Shown: positions 34,126 through 44,085 of the stretch, piece by piece
How positions within the stretch are numbered: the first letter of the stretch is position 1
Layout: each line of letters begins with the position of its first letter
Origin: SCRT01 sp036379455
GTDB taxonomy: Bacteria > Pseudomonadota > Gammaproteobacteria > Nevskiales > Nevskiaceae
NCBI GenBank assembly: GCA_036379455.1
Contig: DASVGQ010000160.1
Span: forward strand, 5,201-69,200
Length of the DNA: 64,000 bases
Direction of reading: 5' to 3'
Made by a program: the position numbers and the translations under genes
The notes under the pieces: model-generated
The model's input: the letters and a program-made list of their open reading frames with translations, nothing else
Databases searched by the model: none
What the model was told of the DNA's origin: nothing

Positions 34126-34940
34126 GTCGCCTGCAGCTTGGCCTGGTTGCGGCGATAGGCGTACACGAGCATACCGAGACCGACGACGATCATGGGCGCC
34201 GAGAGGATCTGCCCCATCGTCACCCAGCCCCACAGCAGGTAGCCGAACTGCGGATCCGGCAGCCGCACGAACTCCACGGCGAAACGAAAGCAGCCGTAGC
34301 CGAGGAGGAACAGGGCCGTCAGCGCCATCTGCGGGCGCTGCTTGCGGCCGAACCACCAGAGGAAAACGAGCAGCACGAAACCTTCGAGAAAGGCCTCATA
34401 GAGCTCCGAGGGTTGATGCGGCAGCCCGTCGTGTGCGTTGGGAAACACCATGCCCCACGGCAGGCTCGTCACCTTGCCCCACAGCTCGCCGTTGATGAAA
34501 TTGCCGATGCGGCCGGTGAGCAGGCCGAAGGGCACCAGCACGGCCGTGAAGTCGGTGACCTCCCAGAAGGAGATGTGCGTGCGTCGCGCGAACACAAGCA
34601 TCGCGACCACCACGCCCAGCAGGCCGCCGTGGAAGGACATGCCGCCGTCCCATACCTGGAAGATCATCAGCGGGTGCAGCCACTCGAGCCACTGGCCATC
34701 CGGCGTATAGGCATAGAACAGTACATAGCCAATGCGGCCACCAAGGATGACGCCGAGCACCACGTAGAACAGCAGATCGCCGACGCGGGCCCGCGGCCAG
34801 TTCACATGCGGCTTGCGGGCGCGGCGCGTGCCGAGCCACCAGCAGCCGTAGAAGCCCAGCAGATACATGAGCCCGTACCAGTGGACTCTCAGCGGGCCGA
34901 TCTGGAACGCGATCGGGTTGATGTCAGGAAAAGCGATCAT
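34122..34940 (-). CDS. lgt: Prolipoprotein diacylglyceryl transferase
   Basis: 272 residues with about seven helices. Attaches diacylglycerol from phosphatidylglycerol to the lipobox Cys of prolipoproteins, the first step of lipoprotein maturation in the inner membrane. Signature regions: LRVHWYGLMYLLGF, GGMSFHGGLLGVVVAM, LLTGRIGNFINGELWG, and HQPSELYEAFLEG. It is the first gene of the lgt-thyA-nudL-folA unit. Confidence 0.97.
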   Translation of the reverse strand: MIAFPDINPIAFQIGPLRVHWYGLMYLLGFYGCWWLGTRRARKPHVNWPRARVGDLLFYVVLGVILGGRIGYVLFYAYTPDGQWLEWLHPLMIFQVWDGGMSFHGGLLGVVVAMLVFARRTHISFWEVTDFTAVLVPFGLLTGRIGNFINGELWGKVTSLPWGMVFPNAHDGLPHQPSELYEAFLEGFVLLVFLWWFGRKQRPQMALTALFLLGYGCFRFAVEFVRLPDPQFGYLLWGWVTMGQILSAPMIVVGLGMLVYAYRRNQAKLQAT

Positions 34941-34988
34941 GGCGACCTCTGCTTGCCCGCATTCGACAACGCCACCGCACCCCGGGGT

Positions 34989-36164
34989 TCAACCGCCGGC
35001 ACGACAGAAGAACGCCTTGAGGTATCGCGTCTCGGGGATAGCCGGGTGAACCGGATGATCGGGACCCGGGCCTCCCTGCTCGAGGATGACCAGCCGCCGA
35101 CCCAGCGACGTCGAAGCCCGCAGCAAGACCTGCTGCAGCTCGTCCGCCGTGACGTGGAAGGAGCAGGAACAGGACACGAGTACGCCACCGGGTGCCAGCA
35201 GCCGGATCGCCAACTGGTTGAGCCGGCGGTAATGCGCAAGGCCTGGTGCGTGGTCGCGACGCCGCTTGACCAACGCCGGAGGATCGACGACGACCAGGTC
35301 GTACTGCCGATGTTCGGCGTGCAGCTGCTCGAGCACTTCCAAGGCCCGGCCGCGTCGAGCCTCCAGCCCCGTGCCATTGAGCTCCGCGTTCGCCCGCACG
35401 GCCGCGAGCGCCTCCGCCGAGCTGTCGACGGCGCAGGCGCTCTTCGCGCCCGCCGCAAGCGCCCGCAGCGCCCAGGCGCCCGTATAGCAGCACACGTCCA
35501 GCACCCGTGCACCATGGGCGTAGCGCTGCAGGCGATCGCGGTTGTCGCGCTGATCGAAGAACCAGCCGGTCTTCTGGCCTGAACGCAGCGATACCTTGAA
35601 GGTCGTGTCGCCTTCCCGCAGCTCGACCTCCGCAGGGACTTCGCCGACGACTTCGTCGTACAGGGGCAAGCCCTCAGGGTTGCGCGCCGGACTGTCGTTG
35701 CGCAGCACGATCCCTCGTGGCTGAAGCAGCGCGTGCAAGGCCGAAAGGATGGCGCCTCGCAGGACTTCCATACCCGCCGTGTTGAGCTGCACCGCGAGGT
35801 AGTCGCCATAGCGGTCCACGACCAGCCCCGGCAGGCCGTCGCCCTCCCCGTACACAAGACGATAGAACGGCGCGCTGTAGACGCTCGTGCGTGCCCGCAG
35901 CGCCCGTTGCAGCCGGCGCAGCAGCCATGCTTCATCGATGACCGCATCGGCGCGGCGCGTCAACAGGCGAGCGCAGAGCAACGCGTGGGGATTGACGCTC
36001 GCAAGGCCCAGGGGCGCGCCGCGTGCGTCCTCGACGCGGCAGACGCTGCCCGGAACCACGCTCTGCAGAGGCGTGCGGCCGGTATCCACCTCGTTGCTGT
36101 AGATCCAGAGATGCCCGGCGCGCAGGCGGCGATCTTCGTGTGGCTTGAGGCGGATGGAAACCAC
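34989..36164 (-). CDS. rlmI: 23S rRNA m5C methyltransferase, RlmI-like
   Basis: 391 residues from GTG 36164. The N-terminal PUA domain (about 1-75, RLKPHEDRRLRAGHLWIYSN) leads to a Rossmann methyltransferase with VLDVCCYTGAWALRALAAGA as the SAM motif, VVVDPPALVKRR and the Cys-rich VLVSCSCSF containing the catalytic Cys. RlmI methylates C1962 of 23S rRNA. The frame is open much further upstream into the nuoA control region, with no matching domain. Divergent from the nuo operon. Confidence 0.9.
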   Translation of the reverse strand: MVSIRLKPHEDRRLRAGHLWIYSNEVDTGRTPLQSVVPGSVCRVEDARGAPLGLASVNPHALLCARLLTRRADAVIDEAWLLRRLQRALRARTSVYSAPFYRLVYGEGDGLPGLVVDRYGDYLAVQLNTAGMEVLRGAILSALHALLQPRGIVLRNDSPARNPEGLPLYDEVVGEVPAEVELREGDTTFKVSLRSGQKTGWFFDQRDNRDRLQRYAHGARVLDVCCYTGAWALRALAAGAKSACAVDSSAEALAAVRANAELNGTGLEARRGRALEVLEQLHAEHRQYDLVVVDPPALVKRRRDHAPGLAHYRRLNQLAIRLLAPGGVLVSCSCSFHVTADELQQVLLRASTSLGRRLVILEQGGPGPDHPVHPAIPETRYLKAFFCRAGG

Positions 36165-36275
36165 TTCTGGGCACCGGAATCGATGTGCGTGGGAGCGGCG
36201 CATCGACCGCGCTGCCGGTCGCCCGGAGCGGCGTCTCGCGCCGGTATCGGGGCGGCAGCCGGCGAGTTTAGCGAC

Positions 36276-36304
36276 CTGCGGTGCAGAATAAAAATCCGTA
36301 TACT
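36276..36304 (+). promoter_or_regulatory. Possible nuo operon promoter
   Basis: TATACT at 36299-36304 is a good -10 hexamer, preceded at 17 bases by CTGCGG, a poor -35, and by an A-rich stretch. It is 77 bases before the nuoA ATG in the divergent rlmI-nuoA interval. It is only a candidate. Confidence 0.3.
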
Positions 36305-36380
36305 TCCGCCGCTGCGCAAGGCGGCTGTCTTCGCACGGTACGCTGCAGCAACACTCAACCAGTCGCCGCGAGGAAGCTCC

Positions 36381-36833
36381 ATGGACCATTTCGCTCTGCT
36401 CGTCGAAAACTGGTCCTTCGGCCTCTTCGTCCTGGCGATACTCGGAATCGTCGTGGCGATGCTCAGCCTGTCCTGGGTGCTGGGCGGACGGACGCACGGC
36501 GGTGCGCGGGACGACATCTTCGAATCGGGCGTGGTGTCGACGGGCAGTGGTCATCTGCGCTTTCCCGCGAAGTTCTACCTGGTCGCGATGTTCTTCGTCG
36601 TCTTCGACCTCGAGTCCGTATTCATCTACGCGTGGGCCGTGGCGGCGCGGCAGGTCGGCTGGACCGGCTACATCGAGGTCGCGCTGTTCATGGTGATCCT
36701 GTTCGCCGGGCTGGTGTACGTATGGCGACTCGGCGGTCTCGACTGGGGCCCCGCCTCCCGTCGCCGCGCGATGAACCTGCCGAAGATCGAGGGCCGCGTG
36801 ACGACCCGCAAGGCGGTTCCGGCGGAAAACTGA
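36381..36833 (+). CDS. nuoA: NADH-quinone oxidoreductase subunit A
   Basis: 150 residues, three helices. A membrane-arm subunit of complex I at the junction with the hydrophilic arm. The conserved loop SGVVSTGSGHLRFPAKFYLV and FFVVFDLESVFIYAWA (Asp-Glu pair) are present. The frame is open far upstream, but ATG 36381 with GAGGAAG upstream fits the family N-terminus. It heads the 13-gene nuo operon. Confidence 0.96.
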   Translation: MDHFALLVENWSFGLFVLAILGIVVAMLSLSWVLGGRTHGGARDDIFESGVVSTGSGHLRFPAKFYLVAMFFVVFDLESVFIYAWAVAARQVGWTGYIEVALFMVILFAGLVYVWRLGGLDWGPASRRRAMNLPKIEGRVTTRKAVPAEN

Positions 36834-36881
36834 TAGAAAGCGCGCGCCACCTCGGCGCGGCGTCATCGAGATCCACAGAAC

Positions 36882-37535
36882 ATGTATTACGAGCTTCAGA
36901 AGATCAGCCCGGACTCGGAAACTCTTCGGCTTGCCCCGACTTCAAAGAAGAGCTTCATCGAGAAGCAGGTGCACCGCAACGTGCTGCTCGGCAAGCTCGA
37001 CGACTTCGTCAACTGGGGGCGCAAGAACTCGATCTGGCCCTACAACTTCGGCCTGTCCTGCTGCTACGTGGAGATGGCGACTGTCTTCACGCCGCCGCAC
37101 GACATTGCCCGCTTCGGCGCTGAGGTCATTCGCGCGTCGCCGCGGCAAGCCGACCTGATGGTCATCGCCGGCACGGTATTCATCAAGATGGCGCCCGTCA
37201 TCCAGCGGCTGTACGAGCAGATGCTGGAGCCGAAGTGGGTCATCTCCATGGGCGCCTGTGCGAACTCCGGCGGCATGTTCGACATCTATTCCGTCGTGCA
37301 AGGCGTCGACAAGTTCCTGCCGGTGGACGTGTACGTGCCCGGCTGCCCGCCGCGTCCGGAGGCTTTCCTCGAAGGCCTGATGCTGCTACAGCGCGCGATC
37401 GAGAACGAAGTGCGGCCGCTGTCATGGGTGGTCGGCGACCAGCGCATCTACCGCAAGCCCATGCCGGCACAGCGCGACGTCAAGCTGGCGAAACGGCGCG
37501 CCGAAACCACCCTGCGTTCACCCGACACGGTCTGA
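36882..37535 (+). CDS. nuoB: NADH-quinone oxidoreductase subunit B
   Basis: 217 residues. Carries cluster N2 [4Fe-4S], the last electron donor to quinone. The ligand cysteines are visible: the adjacent pair in FGLSCCYVEMA, one in MGACANSGG and one in VPGCPPRPEA. The N-terminal 25 residues and the charged C-terminal tail vary, as in other members. Peripheral arm, cytoplasmic side. Confidence 0.97.
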   Translation: MYYELQKISPDSETLRLAPTSKKSFIEKQVHRNVLLGKLDDFVNWGRKNSIWPYNFGLSCCYVEMATVFTPPHDIARFGAEVIRASPRQADLMVIAGTVFIKMAPVIQRLYEQMLEPKWVISMGACANSGGMFDIYSVVQGVDKFLPVDVYVPGCPPRPEAFLEGLMLLQRAIENEVRPLSWVVGDQRIYRKPMPAQRDVKLAKRRAETTLRSPDTV

Positions 37536-37542
37536 GCTCTCC

Positions 37543-39360
37543 ATGCCTGACGACGTAGCACTCGCTCCCACGCAGCCGGTGGTTGTCCCGGAGGTCGTCC
37601 GCGAACTGACCACGCGCTTCGGCGAGTCGACGTTCACGGTGCAGCTGACGGTGGGTGGCGTTCCGACCCTGTGGGTCGCGAAGAATCAGTTGCGCGACGT
37701 GTTAAAGTACCTCAAGACGGAGGTTCCGAAGCCCTACCGCATGCTGCTGGACCTGCACGGCATCGACGAGCGGCTGCGCATCCATCGCCAGGGCTTCCCG
37801 AAAGTCGAGGGGCCCGGAACCCACGACTTCACGGTCTTCTACCACCTGCTGTCCATTGAGCGCGACATGGCCACGCACGGCGGCGGCGACGTGCGCATCA
37901 AGGTCGCGCTGGCGGGCCTTGAGCCGCACCTGCCGACCATCACCGGGCTGTTCGCCAACGCGAACTGGTACGAACGCGAGGTCTGGGATCAGTACGGCGT
38001 CGTGTTCGACGGCCACCCCAACCTGCGGCGAATCCTCAACACGCCGACGTGGGTAGGCCACCCGCTGCGCAAGGACTATCCCGCGCGCGCCACCGAGTTC
38101 GATCCCTACCAGCTCGACGCCCTCAAGACCGACATGGAGCAGGAGGCCCTGCGCTTCACGCCGGAGGAATGGGGCATGAAGCGGCGAGCGGAGAACGAGG
38201 ACTTCATGTTCCTCAACCTCGGCCCGAACCACCCATCCGCCCACGGGGCCTTCCGCATCATCCTGCAGCTGGACGGCGAGGAAATCCTCGACTGCGTGCC
38301 CGACATCGGCTACCACCACCGCGGCACGGAGAAGATGGGGGAGCGCCAGTCCTGGCACACCTTCATCCCCTACTGCGACCGCATCGACTACCTCGGCGGC
38401 GTGATGAACGAGCTGCCGTACGTGATGGCGATCGAGAAGCTCGCCGGCATCGAGGTGCCCGACCGCGTGAAGGTCGTCCGCGTCATGATGTCGGAGTTCT
38501 TCCGCATCACCTCGCACCTGCTGTTCTACGGCACTTTCGCCCAGGACATCGGCATGATGTCGCCGGTGTTCTACATGTTCACGGACCGCCAGAAGGCCTA
38601 TGACGTCATCGAGGCCGTCACCGGTTTTCGCATGCACCCGGAGTGGTTCCGCATCGGCGGCATCGCCCAGGACCTGCCGAAGGGCTGGGACAAGAACGTC
38701 GAGACCTTCCTCAAGTGGATGCCCAAGCGCCTGAAGGAATATGACCATTCCACTCTGCGCAACGGCCTCATCAAGTCCCGCACCATCCATGTCGGGGAGT
38801 ACGACGCGGCGGCCGCGCAGGAATGGGGTGTCACTGGCGCCGGTCTGCGGGCCACCGGCGTGAACTACGACCTGCGCAAGGCGCGGCCGTATTCAGGCTT
38901 CGAGAATTTCGACTTCGAGGTGCCGCTCGGCAACAACGGCGACTGCTACGACCGCCTGAAGGTGCGACACGAGGAGATCCGCCAGAGCTGCCGGATCATC
39001 GAACAATGCCTGAAAAACATGCCATCGGGCCCCTACAAGGCGGATCACCCGTTGACCACGCCGCCGCCGAAGGAGCGCACGCTGCACGACATCGAGACGC
39101 TCATCACGCACTTCCTCGGCGTGTCGTGGGGTCCCGTCATGCCGGTCGGTGAAACTTATTCCGCGATCGAGGCGACCAAGGGGCTGAACAGCTACTACTG
39201 CATCTCCGACGGCAGCACGATGAGCTACCGCACGCGCATCCGTACGCCGAGCTTCCCGCACCTGCAGATGATCCCCTCCATCATCCGCGGCAGCATGATT
39301 CCCGACCTGATCGCGCTGCTGGCCTCCATCGACTTCGTCATGGCCGACGTCGACCGCTGA
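37543..39360 (+). CDS. nuoCD: NADH-quinone oxidoreductase fused subunits C and D
   Basis: 605 residues. About 1-205 is NuoC (VFYHLLSIERD, then WYEREVWDQYGVVFDGHPNLRRIL), a short linker, then NuoD from about 215 (FLNLGPNHPSAHGAFRI, the quinone-site His-containing segment, and GYHHRGTEKM). This is the fusion seen in E. coli and other gammaproteobacteria; many bacteria keep two genes. Together with NuoB it forms the quinone cavity. It starts 7 bases after nuoB. Confidence 0.97.
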   Translation: MPDDVALAPTQPVVVPEVVRELTTRFGESTFTVQLTVGGVPTLWVAKNQLRDVLKYLKTEVPKPYRMLLDLHGIDERLRIHRQGFPKVEGPGTHDFTVFYHLLSIERDMATHGGGDVRIKVALAGLEPHLPTITGLFANANWYEREVWDQYGVVFDGHPNLRRILNTPTWVGHPLRKDYPARATEFDPYQLDALKTDMEQEALRFTPEEWGMKRRAENEDFMFLNLGPNHPSAHGAFRIILQLDGEEILDCVPDIGYHHRGTEKMGERQSWHTFIPYCDRIDYLGGVMNELPYVMAIEKLAGIEVPDRVKVVRVMMSEFFRITSHLLFYGTFAQDIGMMSPVFYMFTDRQKAYDVIEAVTGFRMHPEWFRIGGIAQDLPKGWDKNVETFLKWMPKRLKEYDHSTLRNGLIKSRTIHVGEYDAAAAQEWGVTGAGLRATGVNYDLRKARPYSGFENFDFEVPLGNNGDCYDRLKVRHEEIRQSCRIIEQCLKNMPSGPYKADHPLTTPPPKERTLHDIETLITHFLGVSWGPVMPVGETYSAIEATKGLNSYYCISDGSTMSYRTRIRTPSFPHLQMIPSIIRGSMIPDLIALLASIDFVMADVDR

Positions 39361-39364
39361 AATC

Positions 39365-39895
39365 ATGATCCAACTCAAAGACCTTCCGAAGAACCCCCAG
39401 GCACGCGGATCCGTCAAGCAGCCGCCCTTCACCATGCATCCGGAGGATCGTGCCGCGATCGAGCACGAGGCATCGTTCTACGACGATCCCCAGGCCGCCG
39501 TGATCGAGGCGCTCAAGATCGTGCAGAAGCGCGAAGGTTGGGTATCCGACGGCGCCATCCGCGCCATCGGCGAGGTGCTGGGCCTCGGCGAGAGCACCGT
39601 CGATGGTGTCGCGACGTTCTACAACATGATCTTCCGCCAACCGGTGGGTCGCCACGTCATCAAGCTGTGCGACAGCACGCCCTGCTACCTGTGCGGTTAC
39701 GAGAAGCTCAAGGATGCGTTCTGCGAGCACCTCGGCATCGACTACGGCCAGACCACGCCGGACAACCGCTTCACGCTGCTGCCCATCGTCTGCCTCGGTG
39801 CCTGTGATCGCGCGCCCGTTCTGATGATTGACGACGACACGCATTTCAACGTCACGCCGGACAAGATCGACGCGCTGCTGGAGCCCTACGCATGA
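39365..39895 (+). CDS. nuoE: NADH-quinone oxidoreductase subunit E
   Basis: 176 residues. Thioredoxin-like subunit with [2Fe-2S] cluster N1a, bound by Cys in CDSTPCYLCGYEKL and in PIVCLGACDRAP. The helical N-terminal part is normal. Its stop overlaps the nuoF start by 4 bases, fitting tight co-translation with its partner in the NADH module. Confidence 0.96.
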   Translation: MIQLKDLPKNPQARGSVKQPPFTMHPEDRAAIEHEASFYDDPQAAVIEALKIVQKREGWVSDGAIRAIGEVLGLGESTVDGVATFYNMIFRQPVGRHVIKLCDSTPCYLCGYEKLKDAFCEHLGIDYGQTTPDNRFTLLPIVCLGACDRAPVLMIDDDTHFNVTPDKIDALLEPYA

Positions 39896-41214
39896 GCGCG
39901 AACCCCGCTTTCGAGCGCCCGCTCACGGCGCATATCGATCCGACGCGTGAACCGCCTTCCTTGACGGAGTACGAATCCTTCGGCGGCTACCGGGCGCTGA
40001 AGAAGGCGATCAAGGAGCTCAAGCCGGGTGACGTCACGCAGCTCGTCAAGGACGCCAACCTGCGCGGCCGCGGCGGCGCGGGCTTCCCGACCGGCGTGAA
40101 GTGGAGCCTGGTGCCGATGGGCCCCGACGCACCGAAGGACAAGTACGTCGTCTGCAACGGCGACGAGATGGAGCCGGGCACCTTCAAGGACCGGCTGCTG
40201 ATGGAAGGCAATCCGCATCAGCTGGTCGAAGCCATGCTGGTGTCCGGGTACGCGATCCAGGCCTCGCGCGCCTACATCTTCCTGCGCGGCGAGTATGTCC
40301 TCGCGGCGCAGCGCCTGCGCAAGGCGATCGCCGAGGCGACAGAGGCCGGCTACATCGGCGAGCACATCCTCGGCGGCGAGTGGGGCATCACGCTGTCGGT
40401 CCACACCGGCGCGGGCCGCTACATCTGCGGCGAGGAGACGGCGCTCATCAACTCGCTGGAAGGCCGGCGCGCCAATCCGCGCTCCAAGCCGCCGTTTCCG
40501 CAGATCGCCGGCCTGTGGGGCAAGCCGACGGTCGTCAACAACGTCGAGACCTTCTGCAACGTGCCGCACATCGTGGTCAACGGCGCGGAGTGGTTCACGG
40601 GATTGTCGCAGGGGCGCAGCAAGGAGGGAGGCACCAAGCTTTACGGCGTGTCAGGCCGGGTCAAGCGCCCGGGATGCTGGGAACTGCCGATCGGCACGAC
40701 CGGTCGCGAGATCCTCGAGGACCACGCCGGCGGCATGGCCGACGGACTCAAGCTCAAGTGCTGGCTGCCCGGCGGCGCGTCCACGGACTTCCTGCTCCCC
40801 GAACATCTCGATCTGCCGATGGACTTCGAGAGCCTTGGCAAGGTGCACAGCCGCATGGGCACCGGGCTGATCACGGTCATCGACGACCGGCAGGACATCA
40901 TCGCGGTGCTGGCGAACATCGAGAAATTCTTCGGTCAGGAGTCTTGCGGCTGGTGCACGCCATGCCGGGACGGCCTGCCGTGGGCGTCCAAGACGCTGCT
41001 GGCCATGGCCAACGGTGAAGGTCGCGAGGGCGACATCGAAGTGCTCGAGGATATCGTGGAAGCCAACAGCCCAGGCCGGACCTTCTGCGCGCTGGCACCC
41101 GGTGCGGCCGAACCGCTGCAGAGCGCGCTGCGTTACTTCCGCGGCGAGTTCGAGGCCGCGATCGCGCGCAGCGGCGCGAAGGCGATCGACAGCAACGCGA
41201 AGGCGGTGGCGTGA
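39892..41214 (+). CDS. nuoF: NADH-quinone oxidoreductase subunit F
   Basis: 440 residues. Binds NADH and FMN and cluster N3, the entry point for electrons. Motifs: GRGGAGFPTGVKWSL for nucleotide binding, CNGDEMEPGTFKDRLLM for FMN, and the [4Fe-4S] ligands ESCGWCTPCRDG. The C-terminal 25 residues vary. A 118-base gap without a gene separates it from nuoG. Confidence 0.97.
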   Translation: MSANPAFERPLTAHIDPTREPPSLTEYESFGGYRALKKAIKELKPGDVTQLVKDANLRGRGGAGFPTGVKWSLVPMGPDAPKDKYVVCNGDEMEPGTFKDRLLMEGNPHQLVEAMLVSGYAIQASRAYIFLRGEYVLAAQRLRKAIAEATEAGYIGEHILGGEWGITLSVHTGAGRYICGEETALINSLEGRRANPRSKPPFPQIAGLWGKPTVVNNVETFCNVPHIVVNGAEWFTGLSQGRSKEGGTKLYGVSGRVKRPGCWELPIGTTGREILEDHAGGMADGLKLKCWLPGGASTDFLLPEHLDLPMDFESLGKVHSRMGTGLITVIDDRQDIIAVLANIEKFFGQESCGWCTPCRDGLPWASKTLLAMANGEGREGDIEVLEDIVEANSPGRTFCALAPGAAEPLQSALRYFRGEFEAAIARSGAKAIDSNAKAVA

Positions 41215-41332
41215 CGCGCCCGGCGACGCATCTGCCGGACCCGCCGCCCTTCGCCCGGAGCGTTGCAACGACTCATGGCGTGACGGCGCCGGTGCGGCTC
41301 TCCCCTACACCGTTTCATCCAGGATCCTGACA

Positions 41333-44077
41333 GTGGCCACCATTCACGTTGACGGCACGGAATACGAAGTCGACGGCAACGACAACCTGCTGCACGCGTG
41401 CCTGAGCCTGGGGCTCGATATCCCGTATTTCTGCTATCACCCGGCGCTCGGCAGCGTGGGCGCCTGTCGGCAGTGCGGCATCGTTCGCTACAAGGACGCC
41501 GACGACAAGCGCGGCCGCATCGTCATGGCCTGCATGACGCCCGCGACCGACGGCACCTATATCTCGATCGAGGACAAGGAGGCCAAAAAATTCCGGCGCT
41601 CGGTCGACGAATACCTGATGGTCAACCACCCGCACGACTGCCCGGTCTGCCCGGAGGGCGGCCACTGCCACCTGCAGGACGTGACGGTGATGACCGGCCA
41701 GCACAAGCGTCGCTACCGCTTCACTAAGCGCACGCACATCAACCAGGATCTCGGTCCCTTCCTGCTGCACGAGATGAATCGCTGCATCGCGTGCTATCGC
41801 TGCGTCCGCTTCTACAACGATTACGCCGACGGCACCGACTTCGGCGTGTTCGGCGCGCACGACAACGTCTACTTCGGGCGCATCACCGACGGCACGCTGG
41901 AAAACGAGTTCGCCGGCAACCTCTCGGAGGTCTGCCCCACCGGTGTGTTCACGGACAAGACCCACTCCGACCACTACGTGCGCAAGTGGGATCTGCAGTA
42001 CGCGCCGAGCGTATGCATGCACTGCTCGCTGGGCTGCAACATCTCGCCTGGAGAGCGCTATGGCGAGATCCGCCGCGTGGAGAACCGCTACCACGGCGAG
42101 ATCAACCACTACTTCCTGTGCGACCGCGGCCGTTACGGCTACGGCTACCAGAATCGCCGGGACAGGCCGCGCGTGGCGTTCATCACCCGGGACGGCGAGC
42201 AGAAGCAGGCGACGGTGGACGACGCCATGGCGCGTGTCGGCGAACTGCTGGACGGCGCCAAGCGCGCGATCGGCATCGGCTCGCCGCGAGCCAGCATCGA
42301 ATCGAACTACGCGCTGCGTGAACTGGTCGGTGCGGACAACTTCTACGACGGACACTCCGATGACGAACATCCGCTCGTCGAACGTGTCCTGCAGATCCTG
42401 CGTGAAGGCCCGGTCGCCAGCGCCACGCTGCGCGGGCTCGAAACGGCGGACGCTGCGCTGGTCCTCGGTGAGGACGTCACGCAGACCGCGCCACGCATTG
42501 CGCTCTCGCTGCGGCAGACCGCGAAAGGCAAGGCCGTCAAGCTCGCCGCCGAACGCGGCGTGCATGAGTGGGATGCGGGTCCAGTCATCAACATCGGGCA
42601 GGGGCGCAAGAACCCGATCTTCCTGACGGCGACGCACGCCACGCGCCTCGACGACGCCGCGAAGGATTGCTACCGCGGAGTCGTCGAGGATCAGGCCCGT
42701 CTCGGCTTTGCCGTGGCGCATTTCATTGATCCGCAGGCGCCGGAAGTCGCCGAGCTGGATGACGCAACACAGGCGCTTGCCAAGCGCATCGCCGACGACC
42801 TCATGGCCGCCGAGAAGCCGGTTGTCATCTCCGGAACCGGTGCGCGTTCGATCGCAGTACTCGACGCGGCCGCGAACGTCGCGTGGGCGTTGCACGCGCG
42901 CGGCCGGAAGGTCGAGATCTTCCTGACGCTGCCGGAGGCCAACAGCTTCGGTCTCGGCATGATGCACGCACGTCCGCTGGGTGAAGCGCTCAAGGCGTTG
43001 GGCGGCGGCGACGCGGACGTCGCCATCGTCGTGGAGAACGATCTCTATCGCCGCGCGGCACGACCCGACGTGGAATCCGCGCTGGAGCACACGCGCGTCA
43101 TTGCCGTCGACCATGAGCCGACCGACACCGTGCAGCACGCCGAGGTAGTGCTGCCGGCTTCGACGTCTTTCGAAGGCGACGGAACGGTCGTCAACAACGA
43201 GGGCCGCGCGCAACGCTTCTTCCAGGTCTTCGACACCGCCTACTACCACCAGGACATCGTTACCACCGAGTCTTGGCGCTGGCTGCGGCGCGCCAAGAAC
43301 CACGTGGCAGCCAATGGCCAGGACGCGTCCACGCTCGACGAGCTGACGACCGCCTGCGCCGAGACCTTCCCGGAACTGAGCCTCATCACCGCCGCGGCGC
43401 CCGGCTCGCAGTTCCGCATCGACGGCCTCAAGGCGGCGCGCGAACCGCACCGCTACAGCGGACGAACCGCCATGCGCGCGAAGTTCTCGGTCCACGAGCC
43501 ACATCCGCCGCGCGACGCGGACTCAGCGCTGGCCTACTCCATGGAAGGCTACAACGGCACGGGCGCGGACGAGACCGTCCGTCCGGCGGCACTCATTCCC
43601 TACGCGTGGTCACCGGGCTGGAACTCGCCGCAGGCGGTCAACAAGCTGCAGGAATACGTCGGCGGTCCGCTGCGCGGGGGAGATCCGGGAAAGCGCCTCG
43701 TCGAACCGACGGCGAACGCCGGCCTGCGTTACTACGACGAGGTCCCGGCCGCATTCGCGCCGTCCAGCGATGTGCTGCGCGTCGTGTCCCTGCCGCAGAT
43801 CTACGGGTCGGAGATGCTTTCGGCAAGAGCCCCCGCGGTCGCGTCGCGCATCCCGCCCGCCTATGTCGCTCTGCCGACACAGCTCGCCACTGCGCAGGCG
43901 CTGAAGGAAGGCGACCTCGCCGTCGTGCATCTCGGTGATACCTCGCTGCATCTCCCGGTGCGCGTGTCCACCGCGATGCCGGCCGGCGTCATCGGCCTGC
44001 CGGAAGGCTCGGCCGGGATTCCGTGGCTGGCTGCCGGCATTACCGCAACCCTCAGTCGTGAAATCGCAGGATCCTGA
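41333..44077 (+). CDS. nuoG: NADH-quinone oxidoreductase subunit G
   Basis: 914 residues from GTG 41333, the start that fits the family N-terminus (ATIHVDGTEYEV). N-terminal [2Fe-2S] site CYHPALGSVGACRQCG, then HPHDCPVCPEGGHCHLQD and CIACYRCVRF for [4Fe-4S] clusters, then SVCMHCSLGCNISPG for the extra N7-type site. A long molybdopterin-oxidoreductase-like domain follows. The frame is open upstream into nuoF, which is shadow. Largest peripheral subunit. Confidence 0.95.
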   Translation: MATIHVDGTEYEVDGNDNLLHACLSLGLDIPYFCYHPALGSVGACRQCGIVRYKDADDKRGRIVMACMTPATDGTYISIEDKEAKKFRRSVDEYLMVNHPHDCPVCPEGGHCHLQDVTVMTGQHKRRYRFTKRTHINQDLGPFLLHEMNRCIACYRCVRFYNDYADGTDFGVFGAHDNVYFGRITDGTLENEFAGNLSEVCPTGVFTDKTHSDHYVRKWDLQYAPSVCMHCSLGCNISPGERYGEIRRVENRYHGEINHYFLCDRGRYGYGYQNRRDRPRVAFITRDGEQKQATVDDAMARVGELLDGAKRAIGIGSPRASIESNYALRELVGADNFYDGHSDDEHPLVERVLQILREGPVASATLRGLETADAALVLGEDVTQTAPRIALSLRQTAKGKAVKLAAERGVHEWDAGPVINIGQGRKNPIFLTATHATRLDDAAKDCYRGVVEDQARLGFAVAHFIDPQAPEVAELDDATQALAKRIADDLMAAEKPVVISGTGARSIAVLDAAANVAWALHARGRKVEIFLTLPEANSFGLGMMHARPLGEALKALGGGDADVAIVVENDLYRRAARPDVESALEHTRVIAVDHEPTDTVQHAEVVLPASTSFEGDGTVVNNEGRAQRFFQVFDTAYYHQDIVTTESWRWLRRAKNHVAANGQDASTLDELTTACAETFPELSLITAAAPGSQFRIDGLKAAREPHRYSGRTAMRAKFSVHEPHPPRDADSALAYSMEGYNGTGADETVRPAALIPYAWSPGWNSPQAVNKLQEYVGGPLRGGDPGKRLVEPTANAGLRYYDEVPAAFAPSSDVLRVVSLPQIYGSEMLSARAPAVASRIPPAYVALPTQLATAQALKEGDLAVVHLGDTSLHLPVRVSTAMPAGVIGLPEGSAGIPWLAAGITATLSREIAGS

Positions 44078-44085
44078 ACGCACCC

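Noticed and set aside
41315..43504. A 729-codon minus-strand open frame over nuoG
   Set aside because: Antisense of nuoG, created by codon bias.
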